Source: Rudaea sp.
Lineage (GTDB): Bacteria > Pseudomonadota > Gammaproteobacteria > Xanthomonadales > Rhodanobacteraceae
DNA length: 64,000 nt
Assembly: GCA_031291055.1 (NCBI GenBank)
Contig: JARLJU010000362.1
Coordinates: 62,001-126,000, forward strand
Direction: 5' to 3'
Part shown: positions 40,989-50,899 of the stretch, in pieces
Layout of the letters: each line of letters begins with the position of its first letter
How positions within the stretch are numbered: the first letter of the stretch is position 1
Notes under the pieces: generated by a model
The model's database searches: none
Told to the model about the DNA's origin: nothing
Seen by the model: only the letters and a program-made list of their open reading frames with translations
Position numbers and translations under genes: made by a program

Positions 40989-41932
40989 CGGCTGGCGACT
41001 GGCCGGGCCTTGCGCCAGAACCGCCAGCGGTGCAGCGGCTTTACCGTGGTTCGCGCGCCGTCGGCGAAACGCAGCGACAGTGTGTTCAGATAGCGGCGGC
41101 GCAACGCGGCATCAAGCGGCTGCAGCCACTGCTGTTCCAACACGGCAGGATCGCGGATATCCGCCAGGTCGAGCAGCAGCGTGTCGTGCACGTCGAAATC
41201 AAGAACCGCGAGCGGCTCAGGCGCCGCCACTGCCACGGTTGCGAGGCGCGCCAGAGCAATGACCACGTCGTCGCCGCTGCAGACACGCGTGAACGGCGAA
41301 CGCACCCATTGCGGCAGCATGCCTGCTCCCCAGAACCACACGCTGGTCGCCGGCATCTGCCCCTGTGCAATGCGCCGGACATTGACCGGGTGATTGTGCA
41401 GGATCACCTGCGCTTCATTGAGCAGGTGTCGCCATTGGCGATCATTGTCGCCCCGTGGAAGATGGCGCAGCATATCGTCGCCGAGTACATCTTCCGGCTC
41501 GGCAAATTGCGGCAACCGGGATCCGGAGGGACAGCGCAGGTACCAGCGCGCTGGCGTTGCCGTTTCAAGCGGAAAACCAGCATCGCCGAACAGCGGCCGC
41601 AGCGCGCGCGCCAGCTGATCGCTTTCATCCTGCGACAAGTCGCCTATGGCGCTGGCGAGCATGCGCACGGTTACCGCATCTGCGACGGCATAGGCGGGAT
41701 CGGCGCGCAGCCACAGGGCACCGGCAGCATCGCTGGAATCCATGCTGCGCGTCAGTGCCGCCGATGGCAGTGTCTTGCCGGTAAATTCGAAGCATTCGCG
41801 CAAGCCTGCTTCGCGACCGGCTTTCGCATCCGCCAGCGCGTTGCCGCGCGCGATCCAGCGTTCGAGGATCGCAGGCGATCCGACGGACTCGATGCGCGCC
41901 AACGCAGGCAACAGCAGAGTCAGCGCGGCCAT
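40985..41932 (-). CDS. rpfE: RpfE-type protein, phosphoglycerate-mutase-like
   Basis: A 315-residue soluble protein corresponding by position (greA-rpfE-recJ) and general sequence to Xanthomonas RpfE, whose molecular role is not established. The family is often annotated as phosphoglycerate-mutase-like. Visible segments are WYLRCPSGSRLPQFAEPEDVLGDD in the middle, LLNEAQVILHNHPVN near 170 and SVWFWGAGMLPQ near 197. The stop overlaps recJ (ATGA), and greA lies 40 bases upstream. The link with DSF signalling in Xanthomonas was through mutant phenotypes, so no mechanism is claimed. Confidence 0.82.
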   Translation of the reverse strand: MAALTLLLPALARIESVGSPAILERWIARGNALADAKAGREAGLRECFEFTGKTLPSAALTRSMDSSDAAGALWLRADPAYAVADAVTVRMLASAIGDLSQDESDQLARALRPLFGDAGFPLETATPARWYLRCPSGSRLPQFAEPEDVLGDDMLRHLPRGDNDRQWRHLLNEAQVILHNHPVNVRRIAQGQMPATSVWFWGAGMLPQWVRSPFTRVCSGDDVVIALARLATVAVAAPEPLAVLDFDVHDTLLLDLADIRDPAVLEQQWLQPLDAALRRRYLNTLSLRFADGARTTVKPLHRWRFWRKARPVASR

Positions 41933-41972
41933 GTGCGTTCAGCAGTCTTTACCGACGGGCGTCTGCAAGGCG

Positions 41973-42452
41973 TCACGCCTGATAGCGCACCGAAACAATC
42001 TCGTAATTTTTGGTGCCGTTTGCCGAGCGGAATTCGAAACTGTCGCCTTCGCTCTTGCCGATCAGGGCGCGGGCAAACGGCGAAGATACCGAAATCAGCC
42101 TCTGCTTGATGTCGGCTTCCAGATCGCCGACGATCTGATAGGTAACTTCTTCGCCGGAATTCTCGTCGCTCAGTTCCACCGTTGCTCCGAACACGATCCT
42201 GCCGTTCGGGTTCAGCCGGGCGACGTCGATCACTTCCGCATAGCTGAGTGCGCCTTCCAGTTCCTGAATGCGGCCTTCGACGAAACTCTGCTGGTCGCGC
42301 GCGGCGTGGTACTCGGCGTTTTCCTTCAGGTCGCCGTGTGCGCGGGCTTCGGCGATCGCGGCGATGATGCGAGGTCGCTCGACACTCTTGAGCCGCTCGA
42401 CTTCCGCGCGCAGACGTTCGGCGCCCTTGGCCGTCATCGGGGATCGCTTCAT
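41973..42452 (-). CDS. greA: Transcription elongation factor GreA
   Basis: Stimulates cleavage of backtracked RNA by RNA polymerase. The 159-residue protein has the N-terminal coiled coil with the two acidic tip residues in [17 protein letters not shown] (around D41 and E44) and the C-terminal FKBP-like domain ending in YEIVSV. The start overlaps the carB stop as ATGA, so it is coupled to carbamoyl-phosphate synthetase translation. Confidence 0.97.
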   Translation of the reverse strand: MKRSPMTAKGAERLRAEVERLKSVERPRIIAAIAEARAHGDLKENAEYHAARDQQSFVEGRIQELEGALSYAEVIDVARLNPNGRIVFGATVELSDENSGEEVTYQIVGDLEADIKQRLISVSSPFARALIGKSEGDSFEFRSANGTKNYEIVSVRYQA

Positions 42453-45400
42453 GCTTGCAGTTCCTTGTGCAGCTGTTGCAGGCTGTGCACGTCGCCGTTG
42501 CCGCGGAAATCCAGAGAATGCAGCAGGGCGCGCGCGCCGGCGATGGTGGTGGAATAGGTGATGCGCTGTTGCAGGGCTTCGCGGCGGATCGAGAAAGAAT
42601 CGGCAATCGCCTGCTTGCCCTCGGTCGTGTTGACGATGAACACGATCTCGCCATTCTTGATCAGGTCCACGATGTGCGGCCTGCCCTCGAGCACCTTGTT
42701 GATGCGTTCACAGGCGATGCCGTGTTCGGCGAGGAATGCGCTTGTACCCGAGGTCGCCACCAGCGAATACCCGCGCTTGATCAACTCGCGCGCCACCGGC
42801 AGCAGGCGTTGCTTGTCCGGATCGCGCACCGACACGAAAACCTTGCCGACCTTCGGCGGCACGATGTTCGCGGCCTCGTGGGCGCGTGCGAATGCCGCAC
42901 CGAAGCTGCGGCCCACACCCATCACTTCACCGGTGGAGCGCATCTCCGGGCCGAGGATGGGATCGACGTTCTGGAATTTCAGGAACGGAAAAATCGCTTC
43001 CTTCACCGAATAATATTTCGGCACGATCTCACGGGTTGCGCCCTGTTCCGCGAGGGTGCGTCCGACCATGCAGCGCGCGGCGATCTTGGCCAGCGGCACA
43101 CCCGTCGCCTTGGACACGAACGGCACAGTACGCGAGGCGCGCGGATTGACTTCGAGGATGAAGATCGTCTCGCCGCTGGCAGCATCGCCCTGGATGGCAA
43201 ACTGCGTGTTCATGAGGCCGATCACCTTCAGTTCGCGCGCCATCTGCGTGACCTGCGTGCGCAGTTCGTCCTGGATTTTTGCCGACAGCGAGTACGGCGG
43301 CAGCGAACAGGACGAATCGCCGGAATGCACGCCGGCTTCCTCGATATGTTCCATGATGCCGCCGATCAGCACCTGCCCAGTGGCATCGGCAACCACATCG
43401 ACATCGACTTCGACGGCGTTGTCGAGGAAACGGTCCAGCAAGACCGGCGAGTCGTTCGAGACACGCACGGCTTCCGTGATGTAGCGGCGCAGATCGGCGT
43501 CCGAATGCACCACCTCCATGGCGCGGCCGCCAAGCACGTAGCTCGGGCGCACCACGAGCGGGTAGCCGATCTCGCGCGCGAGTGCGAGGGCTTCATCCGG
43601 ATTGCGCGCGGTGCGGTTCGGCGGCTGTCGCAGACCGAGCTTCTCGACCATCTTCTGGAAGCGCTCGCGATCTTCGGCCAGGTCGATCGAATCCGGCGAC
43701 GTGCCGATCACTGGTACGCCATTGGCTTCAAGCGCGCGCGCCAACTTCAACGGCGTCTGCCCGCCGTACTGCACGATCACGCCCTTGGGCTTTTCCTTTG
43801 CAACGATTTCGAGCACGTCTTCAAGCGTGAGTGGCTCGAAGTAAAGCCGGTCCGAAGTGTCATAGTCGGTGGACACGGTTTCCGGGTTGCAATTGACCAT
43901 GATGGTCTCGAAACCGTCTTCGCGCAGCGCCAATGCAGCGTGCACGCAACAGTAGTCGAACTCGATCCCCTGGCCGATGCGGTTCGGGCCACCCCCGAGC
44001 ACGACGATCTTGTCACGCGTCGTCGGTTGCGCTTCGCATTCTTCTTCGTAGGTGGAATACAGGTAAGCCGTGGTGGTAGCGAATTCGGCCGCGCAGGAAT
44101 CCACGCGTTTGTACACAGGACGCACGCCGAAAGCATGGCGCAGCTTGCGCATGGCGTTTTCGTCGGTTTCGAGCAACGCGGCCAGGCGTGCATCGGAGAA
44201 GCCCTTGCGCTTGAGCGCGAACATGCGCGCCGCATCGATTGCCGCGAGGCCGCCGGCCTTGACCTCAGCCTCGATCTCGATGATTTCGGCAATCTGGTCT
44301 AGAAACCAGCGGTCGATGTGCGTCAACGTGTAGATTTCTTCCAGCGACAGACCGGCCCGGAAGGCGTCCGCGACATAGAACACGCGATCCGGCCGCGGTT
44401 CGCGCAACTCGCGTTTCAGCGTGGCGATGTCGTCGACGCTGGTGAAATCCAGCTTGCCGGGATCGAGGCCGTCCTTCCCGGTTTCCAGTCCGCGCAAGGC
44501 CTTCTGCAGCGATTCCTGGAACGTGCGGCCGATCGCCATGACTTCGCCGACCGATTTCATCTGCGTGGTCAGGCGTGCATCGGCGGCGGGGAATTTCTCG
44601 AAGGCGAAACGGGGAATCTTGGTGACGACGTAGTCGATGCTCGGCTCGAACGATGCGGGCGTCTTGCCGCCGGTGATTTCGTTGCGCAATTCATCCAGCG
44701 TGTAGCCTACCGCCAGCTTGGCCGCGACCTTGGCGATCGGAAAACCGGTCGCCTTCGACGCCAGTGCGGACGAGCGCGACACGCGTGGATTCATCTCGAT
44801 GACCACGACGCGACCATTTTCGCTGTTCACGCCGAATTGCACGTTGGAGCCGCCGGTATCGACACCGATTTTGCGCAGCACCGCGATCGAAGCGTCGCGC
44901 AGGCGCTGATATTCCTTGTCCGTCAGGGTCTGCGCCGGCGCCACCGTGATCGAATCGCCGGTATGCACGCCCATCGGGTCGAGGTTCTCGATCGAGCAGA
45001 CGATGATGCAGTTGTCGGCGCTATCGCGCACGACTTCCATCTCGAACTCCTTCCAGCCCAGCACCGATTCCTCGATCAACACCTCGTGAACCGGCGACAA
45101 CTCCAGCCCGCGTGCGACAATTTCCACAAACTCTTCGCGATTATAGGCAATGCCGCCGCCGCTGCCGCCGAGAGTGAAACTCGGGCGGATGATGGTCGGA
45201 AAACCGACTTTCGTCTGGGTTTCCAGGGCTTGATCCAGGGTCCTTGCGACTTCGGCCTTCGGGCAGTCCAGCCCGATCTCGATCATCGCGCGACGGAACA
45301 GTTCACGGTCCTCGGCCATGCGGATCGCCTCTCGCGACGCTCCGATCAGTTCCACGTTGTATCTTTCCAGAATGCCGCAATCGGCCAGGTCCAGCGCACA

Positions 45401-45691
45401 ATTGAGCGCGGTCTGTCCGCCCATGGTCGGCAGCAGCGCGTCGGGTCGCTCCTTGGCGATGATGCGCTCGACCGTGGTGCGATTGATCGGCTCGATGTAA
45501 ACCGCATCGGCGGTTTCCGGATCAGTCATGATCGTGGCCGGGTTCGAGTTGACCAGGATGACGCGGTAGCCTTCCTGCTTCAGCGCCTTGCAGGCCTGCG
45601 CGCCGGAATAGTCGAACTCGCAAGCCTGGCCGATGACGATCGGACCGGCGCCGATGATGAGAATCGAGCGGAGATCAGTTCTTTTTGGCAC
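42449..45691 (-). CDS. carB: Carbamoyl-phosphate synthase large subunit
   Basis: Makes carbamoyl phosphate for arginine and pyrimidine synthesis, together with CarA. The 1080-residue protein has two homologous ATP-grasp halves (first near 130-400, second near 675-930), the oligomerisation domain between them, and a C-terminal MGS-like allosteric domain (from about 940). The start is the ATG at 45691, overlapping the 3' end of the small gene between carA and carB by 17 bases. Length and motifs are normal. Confidence 0.98.
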   Translation of the reverse strand: MPKRTDLRSILIIGAGPIVIGQACEFDYSGAQACKALKQEGYRVILVNSNPATIMTDPETADAVYIEPINRTTVERIIAKERPDALLPTMGGQTALNCALDLADCGILERYNVELIGASREAIRMAEDRELFRRAMIEIGLDCPKAEVARTLDQALETQTKVGFPTIIRPSFTLGGSGGGIAYNREEFVEIVARGLELSPVHEVLIEESVLGWKEFEMEVVRDSADNCIIVCSIENLDPMGVHTGDSITVAPAQTLTDKEYQRLRDASIAVLRKIGVDTGGSNVQFGVNSENGRVVVIEMNPRVSRSSALASKATGFPIAKVAAKLAVGYTLDELRNEITGGKTPASFEPSIDYVVTKIPRFAFEKFPAADARLTTQMKSVGEVMAIGRTFQESLQKALRGLETGKDGLDPGKLDFTSVDDIATLKRELREPRPDRVFYVADAFRAGLSLEEIYTLTHIDRWFLDQIAEIIEIEAEVKAGGLAAIDAARMFALKRKGFSDARLAALLETDENAMRKLRHAFGVRPVYKRVDSCAAEFATTTAYLYSTYEEECEAQPTTRDKIVVLGGGPNRIGQGIEFDYCCVHAALALREDGFETIMVNCNPETVSTDYDTSDRLYFEPLTLEDVLEIVAKEKPKGVIVQYGGQTPLKLARALEANGVPVIGTSPDSIDLAEDRERFQKMVEKLGLRQPPNRTARNPDEALALAREIGYPLVVRPSYVLGGRAMEVVHSDADLRRYITEAVRVSNDSPVLLDRFLDNAVEVDVDVVADATGQVLIGGIMEHIEEAGVHSGDSSCSLPPYSLSAKIQDELRTQVTQMARELKVIGLMNTQFAIQGDAASGETIFILEVNPRASRTVPFVSKATGVPLAKIAARCMVGRTLAEQGATREIVPKYYSVKEAIFPFLKFQNVDPILGPEMRSTGEVMGVGRSFGAAFARAHEAANIVPPKVGKVFVSVRDPDKQRLLPVARELIKRGYSLVATSGTSAFLAEHGIACERINKVLEGRPHIVDLIKNGEIVFIVNTTEGKQAIADSFSIRREALQQRITYSTTIAGARALLHSLDFRGNGDVHSLQQLHKELQA

Positions 45692-46031
45692 TACCGTCGC
45701 CTTTGGTCGGAGTTTCGGGCGGCGGCACCGGGATGCTCAGGCTGCGAATCGTGTTGGCAGGCACGGTCAAGTCGGTGCCCTCATCGAGCTTCATGTCGAT
45801 CTCGGACTTCGTGTACTTGGTCAGGATGCCGCTGCGCACGGTACCGAGTCTGGTGTGCACCGTGATGCGCTTGCCGACTTGCGTTTCAAGGTCAGCGTAG
45901 GCGATCTCGCGCTGTGCCGGTTCCGGCGCGGCGCTGGTTTTCGTCGCGGCAGACGCGGTGGCGACAACACTTAAACCTGTCGACAGCGCACAAAGGAACG
46001 CCATGCTTGAAAACAGTGGGGCAATCTTCAT
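45675..46031 (-). CDS. Small exported protein encoded between carA and carB
   Basis: A 118-residue precursor with a typical signal peptide ([18 protein letters not shown], cleavage probably after ASA near 29). The mature part contains a beta-rich stretch ([34 protein letters not shown], split by turns) that recalls an Sm/SH3-like barrel, and ends in a Pro/Lys-rich tail. The function is unknown. It starts four bases after carA and overlaps the carB start, so it must be co-transcribed with both. An exported protein inside the car operon has no obvious metabolic reason. Confidence 0.8.
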   Translation of the reverse strand: MKIAPLFSSMAFLCALSTGLSVVATASAATKTSAAPEPAQREIAYADLETQVGKRITVHTRLGTVRSGILTKYTKSEIDMKLDEGTDLTVPANTIRSLSIPVPPPETPTKGDGSAKKN

Positions 46032-46035
46032 TCCG

Positions 46036-47175
46036 TTACGCCGCGGCAACCGCGTGCGCCTCCATGAGGGCAATGAACCGATCGAAAAGACCGTCGACAT
46101 CGTGGGGCCCGGGACTGGCTTCCGGATGGCCTTGGAAGCTGAACGCCGGAGCGTCGTTCAGGCGGATACCCTGATTGGAGCCGTCGAACAGCGAGCGATG
46201 CGTCACCTGCACGTTGCGCGGCAGAGTTGCTTCGTCGACGGCGAAGCCATGGTTCTGGCTGGAAATCATCACCCGGCCACTGCCCAGATCGATCACCGGA
46301 TGATTCGCGCCGTGATGACCGAACTTCATTTTCAGCGTCCTGGCGCCAACGGCCAGGCCCAGCAATTGATGGCCAAGGCAAATGCCAAAAAATGGAATTT
46401 GCCGCTTTATGAACTCACGCGTCGCGGCGATGGCGTAGTCGCAAGGTTGCGGATCGCCGGGGCCATTGGACAGGAAGACGCCGTCGGGCTTCAACGCGAG
46501 CGCATCCGCGGCGCTGGTCCGCGCCGGCACCACCGTGACCGCGCAGCCGCGATCCACGAGCATGCGCAGGATATTGGTCTTGACGCCGAAGTCGTAGGCC
46601 ACGACGTGATGCTTGACCTTAATCGGCGCAAACGCGGAGCGATCCAGATCGTAGCTGCCGCTATCGAAACGATAGGCCTCGCGCGTGCTCACGACCTGGG
46701 CCAGGTCCATGCCATTGAGCCCCGGGAAAGCCCGCGCCGCAGCCAGCGCGCGTTCCGCGGAAATTTCCCGGCCGGCGGCGACGCAGCCGTTCTGCGCACC
46801 ACTGTCGCGCAGGATGCGCGTGAGCCGGCGCGTATCGATGCCGGCAATGGCGACAATGCCGTGGTGGCGCAGATAACCGTCCAGCGCCCCGGTACTGCGC
46901 CAGTTGCTGGCCAGGCGCGGCAGATCACGGACGACCAGACCCGCCACGTGCACGCGGCTGGATTCCTCATCCACGACGTTGCAGCCGGTGTTGCCGATGT
47001 GCGGATATGTCAGGGTGACGATCTGGCGCGCGTAGGACGGATCGGTGAGGATTTCCTGGTAACCCGTCATTGCGGTGTTGAACACCACTTCGCCAACGGT
47101 TTCGCCTTCCGCACCGATCGAAATGCCGCGGAAGATGCTGCCATCTGCGAGTACGAGTAAAGCCGGAATGTTCAT
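46036..47175 (-). CDS. carA: Carbamoyl-phosphate synthase small subunit
   Basis: The glutaminase subunit that feeds ammonia to CarB. The 379-residue protein has an N-terminal CarA-specific domain ([21 protein letters not shown] near 28-48). The C-terminal class I amidotransferase domain has the nucleophile Cys in [12 protein letters not shown] (near 270) and the catalytic His-Glu pair in [11 protein letters not shown] (near 354). The ATG at 47175 gives the canonical N-terminus; open sequence upstream is not homologous. It is first of the carA-small gene-carB-greA-rpfE-recJ run. Confidence 0.97.
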   Translation of the reverse strand: MNIPALLVLADGSIFRGISIGAEGETVGEVVFNTAMTGYQEILTDPSYARQIVTLTYPHIGNTGCNVVDEESSRVHVAGLVVRDLPRLASNWRSTGALDGYLRHHGIVAIAGIDTRRLTRILRDSGAQNGCVAAGREISAERALAAARAFPGLNGMDLAQVVSTREAYRFDSGSYDLDRSAFAPIKVKHHVVAYDFGVKTNILRMLVDRGCAVTVVPARTSAADALALKPDGVFLSNGPGDPQPCDYAIAATREFIKRQIPFFGICLGHQLLGLAVGARTLKMKFGHHGANHPVIDLGSGRVMISSQNHGFAVDEATLPRNVQVTHRSLFDGSNQGIRLNDAPAFSFQGHPEASPGPHDVDGLFDRFIALMEAHAVAAA

Positions 47176-47348
47176 TGCGTCGCCTGGGTTTTGGGGCGCA
47201 ACCTGCAGGTGCAGAGCCACCCGCGGGCTGGCATAAACCGGTCCGTGGATTTGGGTTGCGGGCGAGTGCGAATGATACCGGGGCGCGCGGGGCGCTGTCC
47301 ACCGCGACGCCGCGCTAGAATAGGCCCGAAACCTGCCGGATACGTTCC

Positions 47349-48065
47349 ATGTCTGCTGTAGTCGCTCAAAAGCATGTGCCTGCGTTGTTCGATCCCTCTC
47401 ATCTGGACAGCGCCGGCACAATTGTCCGCGACGCGCCGTTTCATTTTCTTGTCGCCAGCGGGCAATTGCCAGAAGCTGCGGCGGACGATCTGAAACGCGA
47501 CTTCCCCAGATATGCCGGCGCGGGTTTTTTCCCCTACGAGGAAAAGGACTGCGGACCGAGCATGAACCGCCTGATTGCGGAGCTGACCGATCCCGCCGTT
47601 GCCAGCGCGGTGGGCGCGAAACTGGGTATCGGCAACCTGGGCCAGTATCCAACCCTGGTCACGCTGTGTCGCGCGTTGAACAAGCGCCACGGCACCATCC
47701 ACACTGACAGCAGGTCGAAGGTCGCCACGGCCCTGCTCTATCTCAACGAGTCATGGCCGGATACCAGCGATGGTTGTTTCCGCTTTCTCAATCGCGTCGA
47801 CGACATCGACGATCTGGCCGCGCCGGAGATCAAACCACTGTACGGCAATCTCGCCGTGTTCAAGCGTGCCGACAATTCCTTTCACGGGCACCTGCCCTAC
47901 GAGGGCGAGCGCCGCGTCATCCAGGTGGCCTGGCTGACCAGCGCAGACGAGAAATTGCGCAAGACCCAGCGCGGAAAGCTGTCGCGCCTGTTCAAGAAAC
48001 TCTTTGGCGGCATCGACCGGCGGCTTGGCGCGGGGCGCGACAAGAACGCTGCCCACCGCGACTAG
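47349..48065 (+). CDS. 2-oxoglutarate/Fe(II)-dependent oxygenase family protein
   Basis: A 238-residue protein with a double-stranded beta-helix pattern. The metal ligands fit HxD...H: H118-T-D120 in [10 protein letters not shown], and a distal His in [20 protein letters not shown] (H179 or H181), with R189 as a candidate 2-oxoglutarate ligand. This matches the prolyl-4-hydroxylase-like branch. The substrate is unknown. The C-terminus is a short basic tail. It is divergent from carA with 173 bases between, and convergent to dapB. Confidence 0.82.
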   Translation: MSAVVAQKHVPALFDPSHLDSAGTIVRDAPFHFLVASGQLPEAAADDLKRDFPRYAGAGFFPYEEKDCGPSMNRLIAELTDPAVASAVGAKLGIGNLGQYPTLVTLCRALNKRHGTIHTDSRSKVATALLYLNESWPDTSDGCFRFLNRVDDIDDLAAPEIKPLYGNLAVFKRADNSFHGHLPYEGERRVIQVAWLTSADEKLRKTQRGKLSRLFKKLFGGIDRRLGAGRDKNAAHRD

Positions 48066-48118
48066 GGGATGTGCGACCGCTTGCTTTGAGGCATGGCAGC
48101 GGTCGCTGCGCAGCAGCG

Positions 48119-48928
48119 CTACTCCACCGGCGCCAGCACCTGATCCAGCGTGTACATTCCGGGTTCGCGGTGGGCGAGCCAGATTGCCGCAGCGAGTGCG
48201 CCGCGGGCAAAGATATCGCGGTTGCCCGCACGGTGCGTGAGTTCCAGCCGCTCGCCATCGCCCGCAAAGATCACCGTGTGCTCACCGACGATGTCGCCGC
48301 CACGCAAGGCGGCAAAACCGATTTCGCCAGGGCTGCGCGGGCCGGTCTGGCCGTGGCGGGCGTAGACCGCGTGCCCCGCAAGCGCGTGACCGCGCCCATC
48401 GGCTACAGCATGGCCGAGCTCCAGCGCGGTTCCTGAAGGCGCGTCTTCCTTACGCTTGTGGTGCATTTCCACGATGTCGCAATCCCAGTCAGGCAGTGCT
48501 GCCGCCACCCGGCGCGCGCAGCGCAGCAGCATCGCTATGCCGAGACTGAAATTCGCCGCCCACAGCACCGGAATCGACTGCGCTGCACGCTCGAGCGCGG
48601 CCATCTGCTCGCTGCGCAGGCCCGTGCTGCCACTGACGAAGGCGACCCGCCGCTCAAGCGCCAGCGCCAGCGCACCGTCGAGTGCGACCGGCCCGCTGAA
48701 ATCGACAAGCACGTCGACGGCGACATCGGGATCGAGTGAAGTGGAAAAATCGACATCGCGCTTGAGCGCGCCGAACACACGATCGAGCGGCTCGTCGGCG
48801 AGACCGGAGCCCGGCTTGACCAGGGCGCAACTCAGTCGCGCCCGCGTCGATTCAAGGACCGCGCGAATCACCGCCTGGCCCATGCGGCCGGCGGATCCAT
48901 GCACGACAACGTTGACCGGATCGCTCAT
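48119..48928 (-). CDS. dapB: 4-hydroxy-tetrahydrodipicolinate reductase
   Basis: An NAD(P)H-dependent step of lysine and meso-diaminopimelate synthesis. The 269-residue protein has the N-terminal nucleotide motif VVVHGSAGRMGQAV and the catalytic segment EMHHKRKEDAPSGTALELG (near 155-173). The C-terminal RAGNRDIFARGAL motif is present. The ATG at 48928 (MSDPVN) is preferred over the open upstream extension. It is downstream of dnaJ on the same strand, as in Xanthomonas. Confidence 0.96.
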   Translation of the reverse strand: MSDPVNVVVHGSAGRMGQAVIRAVLESTRARLSCALVKPGSGLADEPLDRVFGALKRDVDFSTSLDPDVAVDVLVDFSGPVALDGALALALERRVAFVSGSTGLRSEQMAALERAAQSIPVLWAANFSLGIAMLLRCARRVAAALPDWDCDIVEMHHKRKEDAPSGTALELGHAVADGRGHALAGHAVYARHGQTGPRSPGEIGFAALRGGDIVGEHTVIFAGDGERLELTHRAGNRDIFARGALAAAIWLAHREPGMYTLDQVLAPVE

Positions 48929-49025
48929 GCGGGCATCGTAGCAAAAGACAGAGCTGATGGCTGAGGGCAAAGGACTGAGGAAAAGTGCAACGCATTTTGC
49001 GTCGACTCACCCCAAAGCGCTGCTT

Positions 49026-50141
49026 TCAGGAAGTGACCCGCTCCCAGAACTGCTTGACGCCATCAAGCCAGGATGTAGCGCGAGGCGTATGTGCGGCGGA
49101 ATCGCCGAAACTGGCTTCGAACTGTTCCAGCAGTTCGCGCTGTTGCTTGCCCAGCTTGACCGGCGTTTCGACCACAACACGGCAGATGAGGTCGCCGACA
49201 TGGCTGTTGCGCACGTTGCGCACGCCCTTTCCGCGCAGGCGGAACGATTTGCCGGTCTGGGTCTCTGCCGGAATGCGGATCGTGGTATCGCCATCCAGCG
49301 TCGGCACCTTCAATTCTGCACCGAGTGCCGCTTGCGAGAATCGGATCGGCACCTCGCAGTGCAGGTCGTCGCGGTCGCGCTGGAAAATGGCGTGCTCGCG
49401 GACCTGGACTTCGACGTACAGGTCACCCGCCGGCGCACCAGCCGGACCCGCCTGGCCTTCGCCGCTCAGGCGGATGCGATCGCCGCTATCGACGCCTGCG
49501 GGAATCTTCACCGACAAGGTCTTGTCCTGCTGGATGCGACCTTCACCGCGACAGGTCTTGCAGCGATTCGTGATCACCTTGCCGGCGCCGCTGCAATGAG
49601 GACAGACTTGCTGGATGGAGAAAATGCCATTCTGCATGCGCACACGCCCGTGGCCGCGGCAGGTGGCGCAACTCGTGGTCTTGCCGTCGGCCGAACCCGA
49701 GCCCTCGCAGGAGTCGCAGGCGGCCAGGGTGGGTATGTCGATGCGTCGCTCGACGCCGAATACGGCTTCTTCCAGGTCAAGCTCGAGCACATAGCGCAAG
49801 TCGGCACCGCCACGTGTGCGGCCACGGCCGCCGCCCATGCCGAAGATATCGGAAAAGATATCGCCGAAAATATCGCCAACGTCGGCATTGAACCCACCAC
49901 CGCGGCCCATGCCCGACTCGAACGCGGCATGACCGTGCTGGTCGTACAGAGAACGCTTCTGTGCATCGCCAAGGACTTCGTAGGCTTCCTTGGCTTCCTT
50001 GAAATGCGCCTCGCAATCCTTGCTGTCAGGATTGCGATCGGGATGATGCTTCATCGCCAGACGCCGGAAGGCCTTCTTCAGTTCCTCGTCCGACGCACCG
50101 CGTTCGACGCCCAGGACTTCGTAGTAGCAGCGCTTGCTCAT
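49026..50141 (-). CDS. dnaJ: Chaperone protein DnaJ
   Basis: Hsp40 co-chaperone of DnaK. The 371-residue protein has the J domain with HPD (HHPDRNPD near 34), a Gly/Phe-rich region (about 75-110), four zinc-binding CxxCxGxG repeats ([32 protein letters not shown], about 140-205) and the C-terminal substrate domains. The ATG at 50141 overlaps the stop of the upstream channel-like gene as ATGA, so dnaJ translation is probably coupled to that gene. Confidence 0.97.
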   Translation of the reverse strand: MSKRCYYEVLGVERGASDEELKKAFRRLAMKHHPDRNPDSKDCEAHFKEAKEAYEVLGDAQKRSLYDQHGHAAFESGMGRGGGFNADVGDIFGDIFSDIFGMGGGRGRTRGGADLRYVLELDLEEAVFGVERRIDIPTLAACDSCEGSGSADGKTTSCATCRGHGRVRMQNGIFSIQQVCPHCSGAGKVITNRCKTCRGEGRIQQDKTLSVKIPAGVDSGDRIRLSGEGQAGPAGAPAGDLYVEVQVREHAIFQRDRDDLHCEVPIRFSQAALGAELKVPTLDGDTTIRIPAETQTGKSFRLRGKGVRNVRNSHVGDLICRVVVETPVKLGKQQRELLEQFEASFGDSAAHTPRATSWLDGVKQFWERVTS

Positions 50142-50761
50142 GGGAATACGGACATGCTTATGGGGTTCGGCAATACGTGCCGCTCGATGCGCCGGTCGGG
50201 GACGATCCAGATGACCGCCACGACTGCGTACAGCACACACGACACTATGGGAGCAAAAAAAGCGAACGCAATGGCGACCAGGTAAATGATCGGCGAGAGA
50301 ATTTCTTTCCGGTTGCCGGAAAGCGCACGCGCCAGCGCACCCTCAGCGCCCCCATTGCATCGAATAAGGCTGCGCACCAGCGGAATCCAGGACAGCGCCG
50401 TCATCAGCAGCACGCAACCGTAGAGCAAGGTAGGCAACGGTGCTGGAAACTCGCCGCGCTCGCCGTGCGCTTCATTCAGCCACGCGGTCGTGAACGGAAA
50501 CAGCGAAATCCAGAACAGCATGTGCAGATTCGCCCACATCACCCTGCCGTTCACGCGCTCGACGAGGTGCATGAGGTGGTGGTGATTGTTCCAGTAGATG
50601 CCTACGTAGACAAAACTGAGCACGTAACTCAGGAACACGGGCCAATTGCCCAACAGCGCCGGCCATGTCGCCTCGTGCGGCGGCTTCAATTCGAGCACCA
50701 TGATCGTGATGACTACGGCGATCACGCCGTCGGTGAAGGCCTCGAGTCTCCCCTTGTCCAT
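50138..50761 (-). CDS. TMEM175/DUF1211-family membrane protein (putative potassium channel)
   Basis: A 207-residue protein with six hydrophobic segments. The first carries [17 protein letters not shown] (from residue 9), the bacterial TMEM175 signature (usually FSDGV), which lines the pore in known structures. Bacterial TMEM175 proteins are tetrameric, weakly K+-selective channels; activity here is inferred from family. It lies between dnaK and dnaJ and overlaps dnaJ by ATGA. A hairpin terminator separates it from dnaK, so it may be read through or have its own promoter. Confidence 0.85.
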   Translation of the reverse strand: MDKGRLEAFTDGVIAVVITIMVLELKPPHEATWPALLGNWPVFLSYVLSFVYVGIYWNNHHHLMHLVERVNGRVMWANLHMLFWISLFPFTTAWLNEAHGERGEFPAPLPTLLYGCVLLMTALSWIPLVRSLIRCNGGAEGALARALSGNRKEILSPIIYLVAIAFAFFAPIVSCVLYAVVAVIWIVPDRRIERHVLPNPISMSVFP

Positions 50762-50773
50762 CTCGCTTTCTCA

Positions 50774-50807
50774 CAAAAACCGGGCCGCCCGTCGCAACAC
50801 GGGCGGC
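50774..50807 (-). terminator. Terminator/attenuator between dnaK and the channel gene
   Basis: A perfect 9-bp GC-rich stem (50784-50792 with 50799-50807) with a 6-base loop. On the minus strand it is followed by a run of five T (complement of 50775-50779). On the plus strand there is a T-run at 50815-50820. It would lower transcription from dnaK into the channel gene and dnaJ. Confidence 0.75.
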
Positions 50808-50899
50808 GCAATTGTTTTTTCCGGCGTTGAGCCTCGCGCTCTCCATCGAGGCCCCAGCGGCGGCAGCTGATCCGTTGACGCTCAGGCGTCGATGGATAA

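Noticed and set aside
42455-45865. Long plus-strand frames antisense to carB
   Set aside because: Shadow of the GC-rich third codon positions of carB; His/Arg/Gln-rich nonsense composition.
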